Shown here piece after piece: positions 63,601 through 64,000 of a stretch of DNA of 64,000 bases (positions are counted from its first letter, which is position 1; each line of letters opens with the position of its first letter). A program made the position numbers and the translations under genes. Source of the DNA: Salaquimonas pukyongi (GTDB taxonomy: Bacteria; Pseudomonadota; Alphaproteobacteria; Rhizobiales; Rhizobiaceae); assembly GCF_001953055.1 (NCBI RefSeq), contig NZ_CP019044.1:682001-746000 (forward strand), written 5' to 3'. The notes below the pieces were generated by a model. The model was not told where the DNA came from and did not search any database. It saw only the letters and a program-made list of their open reading frames with translations.

Positions 63601-63636
63601 ATTGAAGTGCTTTCTCAGCAAGGGAAACCGACCTCC

Positions 63637-64000
63637 ATGGCCAGAAAAACCAGGCGCGCCGGGGACAAGGCCCATTATCCCGAGCAGTCCGTGATGTCCG
63701 TTGGAATGGCCGCACGGTGCCCGCGTTGCGGTGAGGGCCGATTGTACAAGTCGCTTCTTGTACCGGTGGACCGCTGCGCCATGTGCGGTCTCGACATGTC
63801 CTTCGCCGAGGAAGGCGACGGTCCGGCCGTACTGGTGATCCTGCTGCTGGGCGGCGTGGTTGCAGGCCTGGCGCTTGCCTTCGAAACCCTGTTTCATCCG
63901 CCGGTTTGGCTGCATGTATTGGTCTGGCTGCCGGTCACCTTTGGTCTTTCGATATATGCCCTTCGCGCGATGAAGGGCATCATGATCGCTTCGCAGTTCA
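63637..64000 (+). CDS. DUF983 family membrane protein (partial)
   Basis: An open frame from ATG 63637 runs off the right edge, with 121 codons visible. It has CPRCGEG and RCAMCGLDMSFAEEGDGPA, two CxxC pairs of the DUF983 zinc-ribbon-like start, then two membrane helices (VILLLGGVVAGLALAFE and WLPVTFGLSIYALRAM). DUF983 genes regularly sit after coxC and before surf1 in alphaproteobacteria, so surf1 is expected just outside the window. Probably an oxidase-assembly factor, unproven. Confidence 0.88.
   Translation, partial: MARKTRRAGDKAHYPEQSVMSVGMAARCPRCGEGRLYKSLLVPVDRCAMCGLDMSFAEEGDGPAVLVILLLGGVVAGLALAFETLFHPPVWLHVLVWLPVTFGLSIYALRAMKGIMIASQF

Overview
The window is about 64 kb of chromosome from an alphaproteobacterium, most likely a Hyphomicrobiales (Rhizobiales) species. 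Three things point there: the atpI-B-E-F'-F cluster separated from the F1 genes, the coxB-coxA-ctaB-small protein-ctaG-coxC-DUF983 order, and family-restricted neighbours such as DUF6101 beside ubiA and RibB carrying a degenerate cyclohydrolase II domain. Most of the sequence is GC-rich core genome. No phage, insertion-sequence transposase, CRISPR array, rRNA or tRNA gene was recognised. Genus cannot be read from this sequence. 

Layout. 0-6 kb: der, a SleB-type cell wall hydrolase and the Fo sector of ATP synthase. 6-13 kb, minus strand: rnhB, a PA0069-type radical SAM protein, the TPR-ispE-moaB cluster and a polyprenyl diphosphate synthase. 13-18 kb: DUF2007, a TrmN6-like methyltransferase, an S49 peptidase, a PhzF-like isomerase and an MFS transporter. 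18-26 kb: glyQ and glyS, separated by lemA, DUF2207 and an unusual iron-sulfur protein with four CDGSH motifs and one ferredoxin-like domain. 26-33 kb: purD, an ankyrin protein, ubiA, DUF6101, a GlcD-type FAD oxidase and a Sua5-type t6A enzyme. 33-36 kb: acyl-CoA dehydrogenase and enoyl-CoA hydratase behind a palindromic operator. 36-50 kb: RNA methyltransferases, SCO1, xseB, a deacetylase-family protein, RibB, aroC, fabI and a DnaJ-like protein. 50-57 kb: pdxH, MOSC, HAD, Fic, an ECF41 sigma-factor cassette, tldD and ialB. 58-64 kb: the aa3-type cytochrome c oxidase operon. 

Working links. The respiratory chain is represented at several points: ATP synthase Fo, SCO1 and CtaG for copper insertion, CtaB for heme O, CoxABC, and ubiA with a polyprenyl synthase for ubiquinone. 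Translation functions include glyQS, the Sua5 enzyme, tRNA/rRNA methyltransferases and Der. 

Most interesting signals: (1) glyS is a patchwork. It is preceded by a 38-codon ORF that repeats its own first codons and ends in a TAATG overlap. It carries two in-frame palindromic insertions and a roughly 320-bp low-GC tract. (2) A mosaic family of intergenic palindromic elements, four copies here, starts with TAG and in two cases supplies the stop codon of the upstream gene. (3) An ECF41 sigma cassette, with a textbook TGTCACA-N16-CGTC promoter, lies between tldD and a decayed copy of the tldD 3' end. (4) The RibB gene has a one-base frameshift at a run of six C/G bases before its cyclohydrolase-like domain. 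(5) A five-cluster iron-sulfur protein is encoded by one gene. (6) A 235-bp intergenic region is packed with five consecutive hairpins.
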